From Phaeosaccion multiseriatum (lineage: Eukaryota; Ochrophyta, other classes), in NCBI GenBank assembly GCA_965112735.1, contig OZ218964.1, positions 620,001-684,000 on the forward strand: DNA of 64,000 nucleotides, written 5' to 3'. The first letter of the stretch is position 1; each line of letters starts with the position of its first letter. The notes under the pieces are model-generated. The model was given only the letters and a program-made list of their open reading frames with translations. It had not been told where the DNA came from and made no database searches. Positions 43,662-54,077 of the stretch are shown in pieces. Position numbers and translations under genes: made by a program.

Positions 43662-44514
43662 AAAAGAAAGAAAAGAAAGAAAGAAATCTACCAACGCTAC
43701 CAAGTAGTCAAGTACAGCAAAAAGAATATTGAGTACCGGAGCTCACAACGTACACTGCTGTGTTGTTGTTCCTTCCAAGGAGCTAGTGAAGCATCACTCA
43801 ACTGCTGTACAGCTGTTGTGCACCTGTTGTTCTTTAGCGAGTCCATCATCAATATGAATCGAGAGCAATTGGGAGGAAGGAATGGAATGTAATGAATGTA
43901 ACGAATCATATGTCAAGTAAGAAACGTCACTATCTGTGCATGGGCTTCGCCTTGTTTGTAACAGAACAATCGCATATGTAAACGGGAGAGTGATAGAGCT
44001 ATAGGAGCGGTATCGGTCTACTCCTTACAGACTCGTGTGAAGTGACTATACTTTAAAGCGAAAGCCTTCCGCTATTTGCGCCTCGGAGGGAGAGGAGGGG
44101 AGGAAGTGGTGGTAGGAGATGATAGGTTCAGCGGCCGAGGGAGTGGAGATGGGGAGGGGTTGTGGAGCCATACCCTTGCCTGTCCAAAGGCTCTGCAGCA
44201 GTCAGAGGGGACGTGCCTGCCACAACCGCATTTGGGAGGAGGCACAGGCACTTCGCCTTCCCCCTCCTCGGGGAGGGATAGAGCTCTGCCGCTGCTGCTG
44301 CTGATGCTGCTGAGGCACGCACGCACACACGCCGACCTAGAGCCGATCGATCCCCTTGGACCCGATGAAACCCCCTTTCACAAGGTGGCTCAGGTGAGAG
44401 CCCGTTCAATCTCCTTGGGCCCAGATGCGGCCCAAGGGGAGTAAGCGATGCCTCAGTCTCATGTGTGATGGCGCTGCATGGGGTGGCGGAGTCCCAATAG
44501 AGTCCTGACCCCAG

Positions 44515-44555
<41 letters not shown>

Positions 44556-44682
44556 ACTACTGCTGCGCCTCCACTCTCTCCCGCTCTCTATCCGACACCG
44601 ACCGCAAACCGTAAACCGCAAGCTGCAAGCTGAAACTGCAAACTGGCGAACTGCACCGCCGCCGACTTATCCCCAGCCTTGT
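43662..44682. other. no gene recognised
   Basis: Region downstream of the large gene. Begins with a GAAA-rich stretch that repeats the end of the last exon (CTACCAACGCTACCAAGTAG). An ORF at 44076-44444 (+) with CTG repeats has no recognisable domain. Confidence 0.35.
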
Positions 44683-44984
44683 TCGCTCGCGCTATAAGAG
44701 AGTCAATCTTGCGCACAGCCAACGCGAGCATCGACGCCGCCACCCCACCCCCCGCAGTCGGGTTCTGCTGCTGCGCGTGTTGGGTCTCCGCCTGCGCAAA
44801 CTGTGCCTTCAGGTCTTGCTTCTTCTCGAAGAGCACACTGTGCCACCCTCTCGACCGCCTCGGTCACAAGCCCTACGTGGGACGTCAGGAAGGCTGTGCC
44901 CTGCTGCAGTCGCTCCGAGCGGAGACTCCGAGCTGTATCACCAACTGCAGCCGGATCACCCTCTACTGGAACTGCTTCTGGTCC
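44683..44984 (-). repeat. dispersed duplication, copy A
   Basis: About 300 bp, roughly 95% identical by eye to 47735-48030 in the same orientation. Both contain a minus-strand frame KKQDLKAQFAQAETQHAQQQ with coiled-coil character and the motif GTATCACCAACTGC (44935-44948). The encoded protein is unknown; both copies may be gene fragments. Confidence 0.85.
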
Positions 44985-45156
44985 TGGTGGTGCTGAATCA
45001 CCCACTGCTCCGCTGGCCGCGGGTTGAAGGGACTCGGTCCCCTTCCCCCCCTCCGCCCTCCTCTGTCTCGCCTGTCGCTGGCTGCTCCTGCTGCTCTTCT
45101 TCGTCTCGTCCTCCCTCGGGACTAAGAGGAGCCTCTATCTCCATCGTCTCTCCCCC

Positions 45157-46412
45157 CTACGCGCGGCCACAGAGGCTGGCCTGAGTGTCACAGTCGGAGC
45201 CAGCAGGCAACTCCGATGCTTCGGAGCTTCGGGGGCAGCGGCAGGAGAGGGTCGACTCCAAAAGCTCAAGGAATCCAATGATCCACGAAGTTGTTGTAGC
45301 GCGCCGGACCCGACGCGAGCGCCTAGGCACCACGGCTCTTTCGGTCCTGTAGATGATGGTGAAGAGATCGTCGGACCAGCCCCTGCCAAAACGGGTCCCC
45401 AACAGCACTGGAGGTGCCTGAGCATGAGGCCATCTCCCCCCTGTCCCACGCGCGGGCATGTGCGTATTCCACCACAGACGCCTCTCCCGCCTTGCTGCTG
45501 CTGCTGCATCTTCCGCCGCCTCTGCTGCTGCTGCATCTTCCGCCGCCTCTGCGGCTGCCAAGGCCTGCACTTCCGCCACCCTGCGCAGGTTAGTCATGGC
45601 CACGTTTGGATGGGTCTCGCCGTACACCAGCTTCAGGATCGTGTAAGCTCTTGTGAAGCTCTCCATGGCCTCCTTCTTCTTGCCCTGCCTCCGCAGCACA
45701 ATCCCAATGTCGGTAAGGGTAAAAGCGACATGGCTGTGCTCCTCGCCATACGCGTCCTGCTGTATCCGCAGCGCTTTCGTCAAATGAGAGAACGCCTCCT
45801 CCAGCTTTCCCTCGTCGCATAGCACTCTCCCAATGTCTGTGAGTGCGCTAGCCACGAATGGATGATCCTCGCCGTACACATACGTATAAATCCCGAGGCA
45901 TTCGGTGAATTTTCTCTTGGCCTCATGCAGGTTACCTCCCCGCCCGCCCTCCCCATACAACACCATGCCCATGTTGGTTAAGGTCACCCCCTAAAAGCGA
46001 CATGGCTGTGCTCCTCGCCATACGCGTCCTGCTGTATCCGCAGCGCTTTCGTCAAATGAGAGAACGCCTCCTCCAGCTTTCCCTCGTCGCATAGCACTCT
46101 CCCAATGTCTGTGAGTGCGCTAGCCACGAATGGATGATCCTCGCCGTACACATACGTATAAATCCCGAGGCATTCGGTGAATTTTCTCTTGGCCTCATGC
46201 AGGTTACCTCCCCGCCCGCCCTCCCCATACAACACCATGCCCATGTTGGTTAAGGTCACCCCCTTATGCGCCAACGTACTACCAGAGTTGGGGGTTTCCT
46301 CACCGCGCTCCCTTTGCTGCTGCTGCTCGATATATGTGGTGTTTAACTCCTCCAAGTTCCCTTCCAAAGTTCGCCACACCTCCCAAATGGCCCTATCGTT
46401 TGCGTTGTCCAT
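45157..46412 (-). CDS. kinesin-light-chain-like TPR protein, frame broken by a 272 bp tandem duplication
   Basis: A tetratricopeptide protein, probably a scaffold. The ATG at 46412 gives MDNANDRAIWEVWRTLEGNL, then 42-residue repeats of the kinesin-light-chain type: TLTNMGMVLYGEGG, AKRKFTECLGIYTYVYGEDH, ALTDIGRVLCDEGKLEEAF, ALRIQQDAYGEEH, TLTDIGIVLRRQGKKKEA, VYGETHPNVAMTNLRRV. An Ala/Glu repeat (AAEAAEDAAAA) follows, and the remaining tail to 45157 has no known domain. A perfect 272 bp duplication (45721-45992 and 45993-46264) shifts the frame, since 272 is not a multiple of three; the upstream frame then ends at 45984. With one copy the frame is continuous. This allele may be a pseudogene, a recent mutation or an assembly artefact. 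Confidence 0.65.
45721..46264. repeat. perfect 272 bp tandem duplication
   Basis: Copies 45721-45992 and 45993-46264 are identical at every position I compared. They lie inside the TPR gene and contain more than one TPR unit. Confidence 0.95.
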
Positions 46413-47734
46413 TTCAAGTCCTCTTCTTCTTCCTCCGCGTGCTAAGCTCACCGCTTGCGTAGGAAGCTTTGTTTTGGTGATCTCTGCTCCTTCTCTTCTT
46501 ACCGCTTGCTGGGGTGACTGGTTTGGTGGAGACTCACTTCACAACAGAACATGCGGTTTAGAACATGCGGCTTAGGTGAAAGTGAAACAGAGTTTGTGGT
46601 CGTGGTCTACCCTTTAGTCTCCTCCTCAGCCTGGACAGCTATACATAGCCTGAGCCTGGACAGCTATGGACATACATGGTAGGGCAAGGCTTGGCAAGTG
46701 CTCGCGTAAGCACTGATGGAGTGGAGGAGAGCTCAGGCGGTAAACATCCAACAGAAAAGGAAGTGAAACTGAAAACTTAAGTGAGAGTCTGCGGAGGTTT
46801 GGCCTGGCACCTCGTTTGGGCAGGCTCAAGTCGATCCAGCAAGCGATAAGAGCCTCGTTGGGCAGGGTCGAGTCGATGAAGTACAGTATGTACATACGAT
46901 TACGAAGCGATGCCTTACTGGTACGTAAGACGGAGGAGAACCCGAGAAAAAATGATGACGAGGTCGGCTTCCGCACGTAACAGTATCGACATCCATCCAG
47001 TGAAGGTCCACCTTCGAAAAACGAACATCGAGGCGAAAGTCGACCTCGAGACCTGTTTCCTCGTTGGAAGTCTAGGAAACACGTCACACACACACACTAC
47101 GTCAGGGGGGGGGGGTTGCTCGTTCTCTACAGCTCATCCGCCGGCTGTCCCTCCTGCCGTATCACCAACTGGCAGTGGCTTGGCGACGATCTCCTTGCGC
47201 TGCCCTCGCACCCCCTTGACCTGGTCACCAGAGAAGGGCAGGCCTAAGCGCTGCTCCCTCCAGCTCTGCCGCTCTTCCTCCTGCGCAAGCCTCTCCCTTG
47301 CTCGGCACAGCGTCCCCAGCTGCTGCTCCTTGCTGCCCCCCCCCCCGGTGGCTCCTGGCCCTGTCGTCGTGGTGAATTGGGCTCAGCACCCCAACCTTGC
47401 CGTGAGGACTTGTGGGCCCCAAGAGGCCCACCTTCAGGCCCTCCGCCTCCAGGCCGACGCACGGCTCCACGGGCAGACCAGCCGCAGCAGCCGTAGCCGT
47501 TGGTGATACAGCAGCAGCAGCAGCAGAAGGCGAAGTGTCCCCAAAGAACAGCCCCTGGTTGGAGTCCGCAAGCGAAGAGAGCACTGTTCTATCCAGGTGG
47601 AAGTCCTGGCCGCCATCCCCGTCTTCCCCTCCGGCCGCTGAGCGAGTTCAAGTGCATGCTGCTCTGCGCCCCCCCCACGCTGCCGCCGCTGGCCCGCGCT
47701 TCCTTCTCCTCTGCCCTCACCTGCTGAGCCCTGG
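46413..47734. other. no gene recognised
   Basis: Upstream of the TPR gene. Includes a 14 bp direct repeat (GCCTGGACAGCTAT near 46630-46665), a poly-G run at about 47105-47114, and copies of the dispersed motif at 47159 (forward) and 47499 (reverse, in a CAG run). ORFs on both strands show no domain. Confidence 0.35.
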
Positions 47735-48030
47735 TCGCTCGCGCTATGAGAGAGTCAATCTTGCGCACGGCCAACGCGAGCATCGACGCCGCCACCCCAC
47801 CCCCCGCAGTCGGGTTCTGCTGCTGCGCGTGTTGGGTCTCCGCCTGCGCAAACTGTGCCTTCAGGTCTTGCTTCTTCTTGAAGAGCACACTGTGCCACCC
47901 TCTCGACCGCCTCTGTCACAAGCCCTACGTGGAACGTCAGGAAGGCTGTGCCCTGCTGCAGTCGCTCCGAGTGGAGACTCCGAGCTGTATCACCAACTGC
48001 TGCCACCTCTACTGGAACTGCTTCTGGTCC
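47735..48030 (-). repeat. dispersed duplication, copy B
   Basis: Second copy of the 44683-44984 segment, lacking a few bases beside the dispersed motif (47987-48000). On the minus strand a possible start (MAAFNTTTPGPEAV, Met near 48055) runs into the copy, but changes frame before the KKKQDLKAQ part, so the gene is broken or has an unseen intron. Confidence 0.85.
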
Positions 48031-48329
48031 GGGGGTGGTGGTGTTGAATGCCGCCATTCTGCGTGTGCGTTTGTTCGATGCAACGAATGACTGAATTACT
48101 GAGGGCTGGCTTCTGGCCCTGTTCGTCCCCCTGTTGGTTGCTCTGTTGGTTCTCCACTCTTGTTGCCCATGGGTTGGCAGCACTGAGATGACCGCCCGGC
48201 AGATGGCAGCAGATGGCAGCACAGCACACGAAGCTCCTCCCTCCCAAGCCCTCCTTCTCTTCACACCAACGCCTTGCGCTTTGTCGTACATGGGAAGGAA
48301 ACCAAGACGAGAAAGCGCCTTTCTCCATC

Positions 48330-48496
48330 CCATGGTGGTGGTGGTGGTGGTGCCCCCCCCGTAGACGGTGGCGTCGTCCAGAGAGCCGCCCTCCGCCTCG
48401 GGGTTTGGCAGCAGCAGCAGCATCAGCGCGCATTTGAGGAGTTGGCTTTGTGATGCAACTCTCTTTGTCGCTTACAAAAGCCAATCTTCAAGAGCG

Positions 48497-48540
<44 letters not shown>

Positions 48541-48612
48541 AACCTCGAGGCGGAGGGCGGCTCTGGACGACACCACCCTCTGCAGGGGGCACCACCACCA
48601 CCACCACCTGCC
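48330..48612. repeat. large imperfect inverted repeat (hairpin)
   Basis: The left arm (about 48330-48450) and right arm (about 48475-48612) are reverse complements with a 24 nt loop. The arms share GTTGGCTTTG, a CAG/CTG run of different length on each side, CCGCCCTCCGCCTC and a GGT-triplet end. Confidence 0.8.
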
Positions 48613-48838
48613 CACATCCTTGGTTAGAACCACCCCCCCCATGCCCTCATCCTACCCCATCCTATCCTGCCCTTGGGGATGCGGTGCGGGTGCGTTGTGG
48701 CGGGACTTGGGAGGAGGAAAGACAGAAAATTAAAGACAAGACAACGATTGTCTCTCGTCGTCTCTTTCCTCCCCCGCCCGGTTCCTCGTCAATCAAGGCC
48801 AAGGTCTGCTCATCTGAAGCTGCCCTATGCCAACGAAA

Positions 48839-49812
48839 TCAAGTCCTGCGCCTCTGAAGCTCCCCTTGCCCCCCCCCACCCACATGCGCGCCCCCCTCCG
48901 TCGCTGATCGCTTGGCGCCTTCTCCTCCTCCTCCTCCTCCTCCTCCTCCTCCTCCTCTCCCCCCTCCTCTGCTACTGCCGCTCGTGGCCTTGTCTCTGAT
49001 GCCCTTGGCCGTAACGTCAAACACGGCAGTGGCGCTCTGCTGATGCGGTGACTTGACGAGCTCACAGAGCCGATCCCGGCCCTGCCACCGCAGCACTACG
49101 CGATTCGTGGTGGAGTGCGACCAGGCCTCTCCTGCGATCAGGCATATGGGCAGAGAGAGGAAGGAACGGATGGGCAGAGAGGGGAAGGAGTGGATGGGCA
49201 GAGAGGGGAAAAGGGGAGCGGTCAGTTCGGCGCGAGGCATGTGGGTATATGGGGATTCTTTCCTTCTCTCGGCGCGAGGAAGCGTCCGACAAGTAGGAAA
49301 CCCTTCTCTCTCTCCTGTCTTACCAAGGGCAGGGACGAGCTTGACGTCAGGTGAGTCCATTTCGACCTTCGTCGTCATCTTTGTGCAGAGAGAGACGGAG
49401 AGAGAGAGCGAGGAACGAGAGTGGAGGAGGGGTTAGTAAATCATTCCTTGTTACGAATATTCATCCCATTTTCCGTTTCACTTGAACTAACATAGACAGT
49501 TCAGTCTGCACGCCCATGCCTCATGCCTCATTCACTCGCAGAGTTAGGCATGCGAACAACGATCCACACACCCCATACACCCCCACCCCTCCTCCCCCCT
49601 TCTCACATGGTTGATAACCACCACCGCCACGCCCCTGTCCTTGGCGAGGGCCTGAAGCTGCGCTGCCATGAGGCCGAGTTGTCTGTTGCGCACACCCACG
49701 TCGGAGTGCGAGTTGCGGAAGTGGAAGGCGATGCTGTCCACCACCACAAGGCGCACTCGGGGGTGGGACGACACGAATTCGTCCAAGTGCTGGATAGTCG
49801 CCAGCTGTATAA

Positions 49813-49845
<33 letters not shown>

Positions 49846-50397
49846 GGTGAGCATTGTGGAGGTGAAGGGGGTCGGCGTGCCTCGACGCCAAAAAACTGGG
49901 CCTGAAACTGCAACGTCTTCCTGCACCTCCTCCTCTTCCCTCGCCTCCTTCCTCTTTCACCCTTCATCTTTCATCCTCCACCCCCTCCCCCTCCCTCTCC
50001 TCCCTATCTTTCATCCTTCATTCTTCTGCTCACCTGCTGCGCGTGGTTATGCGCTCTGAAGTAAAAGACATTGCTAAGGATGGCCTCTCGAGTGGTCATG
50101 GCTGCGGCTGCCTTCTGCCTGCCCTGCCTGTCCGACCGAGCGATCTGCTCAATCACACACGCACACACACACAGAGGGAGAGGGAGAGAGATAAAGAGGG
50201 CAAGTGATCGTTGGGGAGAAGCGAACGAATCAACAGCACAGCCAGCAAACTAAGCAAGCAAGGTATCAGTCCCACCCACCTTGGCCAAGTGCTCCACTAC
50301 GGCGTCCGCCATGTGCTCAAGGCGGTTGACTGTGAAGCTCCCCTCCGTGTCCAGGTACACGGCCTGCCCCTCGGCCCCGCGGAACGCCTGGACATGA

Positions 50398-50428
<31 letters not shown>

Positions 50429-51311
50429 GAGAGAGAGAGAGAGAGAGAGGTTGGGTGGATTGGTTTGGGTGAGGTCTCTCCCACCACACCGCGCTCACTC
50501 GGTCCCTGCCCGCCTCCCTCACCTTGGGTATCTGGGCATCGACGGCGAGCTGCATGGCCAGTTGGGTCTTGCCGACCCCAGGCACCCCGCACACCTCGGA
50601 CACCTCTCCCATGCGCATGCCGCCCCCCAGGATGGTGTCCATGGCCTGGCAGAAGGTGATGATGTAGGACTGCGCCCTCTCCTTTTCGAAAAGGGCCTTT
50701 GCGGATACACCCCGTGCAGCTCCTGCGGCTCGAGCGGATCCTCCTCCTCCTGATCCTGTTGACCCCCCTCGCGCTGCACCTGTGCCTTCTTCTTCTGCCC
50801 CTCCCGCCCCTCCACCGGCTCGAATCGACGCCGCGTAAGGGTTTGACGGGAGCTGGCGACAGCAACGGGGAGGAAGGGACGAGTTAGAGGCAAGAACAAC
50901 TCAAACCCTCCGCCTCTCGTCTCTCCTCTCCCAGTACAGACCGTGTTCTCTGACCCCTTCCTCCTCCGTCCCAATACTGCGCGCACGCCACACCTCCCTC
51001 ACCTTGACGACTCGCAGGATGTTGGCCGCCTCTTCCACCGGGCAGTCTAGATGCTGCGCGAGCATGTGTTCCAAGTCCAGGGAGAGGCTCGCTGCCCCAA
51101 CTGGCGGGCCAGATGGACTCGAAGTCTGCCCTCCAGCAGCGCCTTGAGGAGGAGCGAGTCCCGGCTGCGATGCCCCCACGGCGCCTCTCTTGGGTGCGAC
51201 GCACAGGGCCTCAACGTCTCCCACCGTCCGGAAGCCCTTGCGATGCAAAGCGTTGATGGCGGATGGCGGCAACGCCAGCGCGACCAACTCTTTCCTCTCC
51301 CTACTGGGCAT
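48839..51311 (-). CDS. RAD51C-like recombinase
   Basis: RAD51 paralogue, expected to act in homologous recombination as an ATPase. Seven exons join in frame on the minus strand: 51311-51003, 50852-50523, 50387-50280, 50144-50034, 49804-49607, 49378-49324 and 49131-48839, giving 467 residues. Walker A is VCGVPGVGKTQLAMQLAVD at about 191-209; AVYLDTEGSFTVNRL follows; Walker B is RLVVVDSIAFHFR with Asp at about 309. The MTTKVEMDSPDVKLVPALGE and WSHSTTNRVVLRW stretches match RAD51C rather than RAD51 or XRCC3. The N-terminus (LALPPSAINALHRKGF) fits a helix-hairpin-helix. Two oddities: a Gly/Glu-rich linker before Walker A, and a poly-Gly tail after GIRDK. The exon 4 acceptor could lie 3 nt upstream. 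Confidence 0.85.
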
Positions 51312-51625
51312 GACTCAATGGATTTAGGACATAAAGGAAGGGGCCCAAGATAGAGCACACTTCCACTCTTTGGAAAGATTTGAAGACCCTCGAAATCGAG
51401 TCCTCTCCCATCGTCGCCATCTGTTTCGTATCACGTACGTCGATACGTTTAATCGATGTTGAATCGCGCGTGTCGTGCTCTCGTCGCCTCTCTCTCTCTT
51501 TAAATCTCTCTCCACCTTTTGCACGGGACGCAGGAGCTACGGACGGATAATTATATCTCGCATTACGCAGGACTGAACAAGTTTATTGCACGGAATGGGG
51601 AGATGTTTGTTTTGGTTGCCAGCGG
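51312..51625. promoter_or_regulatory. divergent intergenic region
   Basis: 314 bp between RAD51C-like (-) and the bZIP gene (+). No element recognised with confidence. Confidence 0.3.
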
Positions 51626-52909
51626 ATGAATAATTTTCCTCGGCACACCCTCATGCAGCCGAGCAGCAGAGTCTCCAGCAGGGAGCAGTTCAGTCAGAAG
51701 ACTCCAGCATGGGGACCAATAAGCAGTAGACCTCAGGGAACGGTTCAGCAGCTGCTTGAGGCAGCAGGGGAGGACGCGGGGAGGGAAGCAGCGGATGAGG
51801 CTCCGAAAGAGGCCGGGGCGAGTGCGCCACACCTAGGGCAAAACCATCAGCAAGGCGGTGGAAACCAGCGTGAGTTGTCTGCGCGTGCTCGCAAGGAGCG
51901 GTCAAGAAAGCTGCGGGACCTGCGTGGGCGGGGACGGGCGCCGGAGACGGCAGCATCAGCCGCGTCAGCATCAGGCACAGTAGTAGCAAGAGCAGCTGTT
52001 TTGACCTCACCATCCATACCTTTGCAGAAAGGAAGACTGGGTCTCACTGGGCTCGGCAGATATACCAAGGGAAGGAGTGCGAGCACCAGTAGTAGTGAGG
52101 CCAGCCTTTGCAGCGGCGACGGGGGCAATCAGAGCAGGACCACGCCCGGCAATCGAAAGATGAGCAGCGATAGTTGCGACAGCAGCAGCAGCAGCAGCAG
52201 TAGCAGGAGAAGTGGAGGCACCACCCAAGCCCAACATGTAGTAGAGAGTAAGAAGAAGGGCAACAAGAAAGGAGGTCGTAGCCCTGCTGCTGCGGCATCT
52301 GCGGCGGCTGCTGCTCCGGACGAAGACAACATGAGCAGGGCAGAGCGAATCGAGGCGCGCAGACTCCGCAACAGGGAGAGTGGTAAGACATGTATATATA
52401 ATGGGGTTGCGTTGTTTACGTACTTTCGGCTCCTGAGCTTACGTGCTGTGCGTGTTCATACGTGTTTACACCTTGCCCGTTTATACGTGTGTACACACCT
52501 CGCCTGTCCACTTGTTCTACGCGCAGCGGCCCTTTCGCGGAAGCGCAACCGAGACCACATCACCACGCTCGAGGACAGAGTTGTCGGCCTGACTGTCCGA
52601 GTGGGCGAACTGGAGGACGAGAACGCGCACTTGAGACGCTTCGTGAGGAGCAGAGGCATGGACCCTTGCGTGGAGGAGCAGCAGCTGCAGGACGAGGATC
52701 GCCGCCGGACGGTTACGTGGGGCGCCACGGACGAAGAGCACGAGGAGGAGCAGGAGGAGGAGCACCGCCATCTCAATCAGCGGCAGTCGCAGCAAGGACA
52801 GGGCAGCAGCAGTAACAGCTGTCGCACCGCTGCCAAGGCGAGGAGAAGGGCGCAGCAGCACGGGGCGAGGACCGACAGCGAGAAGGGGCAGATGCTGCCC
52901 TCTTGTTGA
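51626..52909 (+). CDS. bZIP transcription factor 1
   Basis: Nuclear DNA-binding protein. Two exons, 51626-52382 and 52527-52909, join to 379 residues. The intron splits the basic region exactly between RLRNRES and AALSRKRNRD; together they give the Nx7R bZIP signature (N-R-E-S-A-A-L-S-R) at about 249-257. The zipper follows: ITTLEDRVVGLTVRVGELED. The N-terminus is Ser/Gly-rich and disordered with a poly-Ser run (about 52180-52205). The C-terminus has an acidic EEHEEEQEEE block and Gln/Ser-rich end. The intron has repeated TACGTG/CGTGTTTACAC-like pieces. The basic region is nearly identical to that of the minus-strand bZIP at 54078-54773, which has no intron there. Confidence 0.85.
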   Translation: MNNFPRHTLMQPSSRVSSREQFSQKTPAWGPISSRPQGTVQQLLEAAGEDAGREAADEAPKEAGASAPHLGQNHQQGGGNQRELSARARKERSRKLRDLRGRGRAPETAASAASASGTVVARAAVLTSPSIPLQKGRLGLTGLGRYTKGRSASTSSSEASLCSGDGGNQSRTTPGNRKMSSDSCDSSSSSSSSRRSGGTTQAQHVVESKKKGNKKGGRSPAAAASAAAAAPDEDNMSRAERIEARRLRNRESGKTCIYNGVALFTYFRLLSLRAVRVHTCLHLARLYVCTHLACPLVLRAAALSRKRNRDHITTLEDRVVGLTVRVGELEDENAHLRRFVRSRGMDPCVEEQQLQDEDRRRTVTWGATDEEHEEEQEEEHRHLNQRQSQQGQGSSSNSCRTAAKARRRAQQHGARTDSEKGQMLPSC

Positions 52910-53486
52910 GACGGTGAGGGGAGTGCCCTGCTTCAGCTGGGAGAGAGGCTCTTTCCAGATTGACCCTACGAGTCAGTTTTAAGAGTCACAGCTTGAGGAT
53001 GGAGAAGGTCAGTAAACCAAGCCCCCGCCACGCGAGGTCTTTGCTTAGGAACTCAGTCCGACAATTTGTGTATAGCCGGGCTGACCCTCTGTAATGTATG
53101 TACAGGGATGAGAGAAACAAAGAGGAGGGTATTAGCCACCTCATACAATAAAGTGCGAGGAAGAGTTGGGAGGGGGGGTATACATAGACGGAGCGAGGAA
53201 GAGCACACTATAAATAAAAGCATCGCAGCGAAAAACGAGAAGCCGCCATCCCTTGTGTTTGTATGAACAAGTTGTATTACTTCCTCAAGGAAAATTGCTG
53301 TGCATTTTCAGTTGCTACAGAAAACAAGTATGTACAGAGAAAAGAAAATAATACGCGTTCTCCTCCGGGCGAGAGACGAGAAGAGAAGGAAAGGCGTTGA
53401 AGCTCCGAGAGCCTTGCGACCTCCTTCAACCGTTGGTGGGTGCAGAGAGAGAGAGAGTGGCCAGCGCCGGCCTACACCACTCTACC
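52910..53486. other. intergenic region between convergent bZIP genes
   Basis: No gene recognised. AATAAA-like sequences occur at about 53146 (CAATAAAG) and 53211 (AAATAAAAG), possible poly(A) signals for the bZIP 1 transcript. Confidence 0.35.
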
Positions 53487-53951
53487 CTACACTACACCCT
53501 GTAGGAAGTCCAGCATGTCTTCCGCCTCGAACTCCTGTCCATGCTCCTGACCCTGTCCCGCGGCGACGGGCAGGGGCGCGAGGAGAGAGGACTCAGGGTC
53601 GCGGAGGAGGAAGTCGCTGCTGCTGATGGTGCTGGAGCCTGTGGTGGAGCGCTCCAGAGACACAGCGGGGATGTTGGGCAGGAGCATCCAGGACTGCGCG
53701 TACTGCTCCTGACACGACGTTGGGGAGCTCTCCGGACTCGTGCATGGGGACAGGGAGAACTCAGGCTTGACGATGACCGGTCGGGGGAGGGGCGTCGCGC
53801 AGGCTTCGGTCGTTGCTGCTACTGCTGCTGCTGCTGCTTGTCTCCGGCTGCGGCGGAGGCGGCCGTTGCTGTTGCTGTCGCTGTTGGTGGTGCTGGTCGG
53901 TGTCGCCATCGTTCCGAAACACGCTTTTGAGAGTTGACTGCTCGTCTCCAC
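53487..53951 (-). CDS. Ser/Ala-rich acidic ORF, possible last exon of bZIP 2
   Basis: The minus-strand frame ends with FEAEDMLDFLQGVV, an acidic hydrophobic end typical of activation domains. It could be the C-terminal exon of the bZIP gene at 54078-54773 (an acceptor-like CCCAGCAG sits at 53952-53959), but I found no donor that joins the frames cleanly. Alternatively it starts at the internal Met before ATPTSTTNSDSNSNG. Contains a poly-Ala run from a CTG repeat. Confidence 0.45.
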   Translation of the reverse strand: METSSQLSKACFGTMATPTSTTNSDSNSNGRLRRSRRQAAAAAVAATTEACATPLPRPVIVKPEFSLSPCTSPESSPTSCQEQYAQSWMLLPNIPAVSLERSTTGSSTISSSDFLLRDPESSLLAPLPVAAGQGQEHGQEFEAEDMLDFLQGVV

Positions 53952-54077
53952 TGCTGGGGTAGACGATTGTTATGGGGTTCCCATGGCTCTAATGGCAATT
54001 AGGCGCATGAGATTAAGTCCTGAGGAGGAGTGGAGGTCGGAACTAGTTGGTACTAGTCCCCACCCCCCTCCATCAAC

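Noticed and set aside
46626-47093. 155-residue minus-strand ORF
   Set aside because: No domain, no splice or codon evidence and an overlapping plus-strand ORF; treated as chance.
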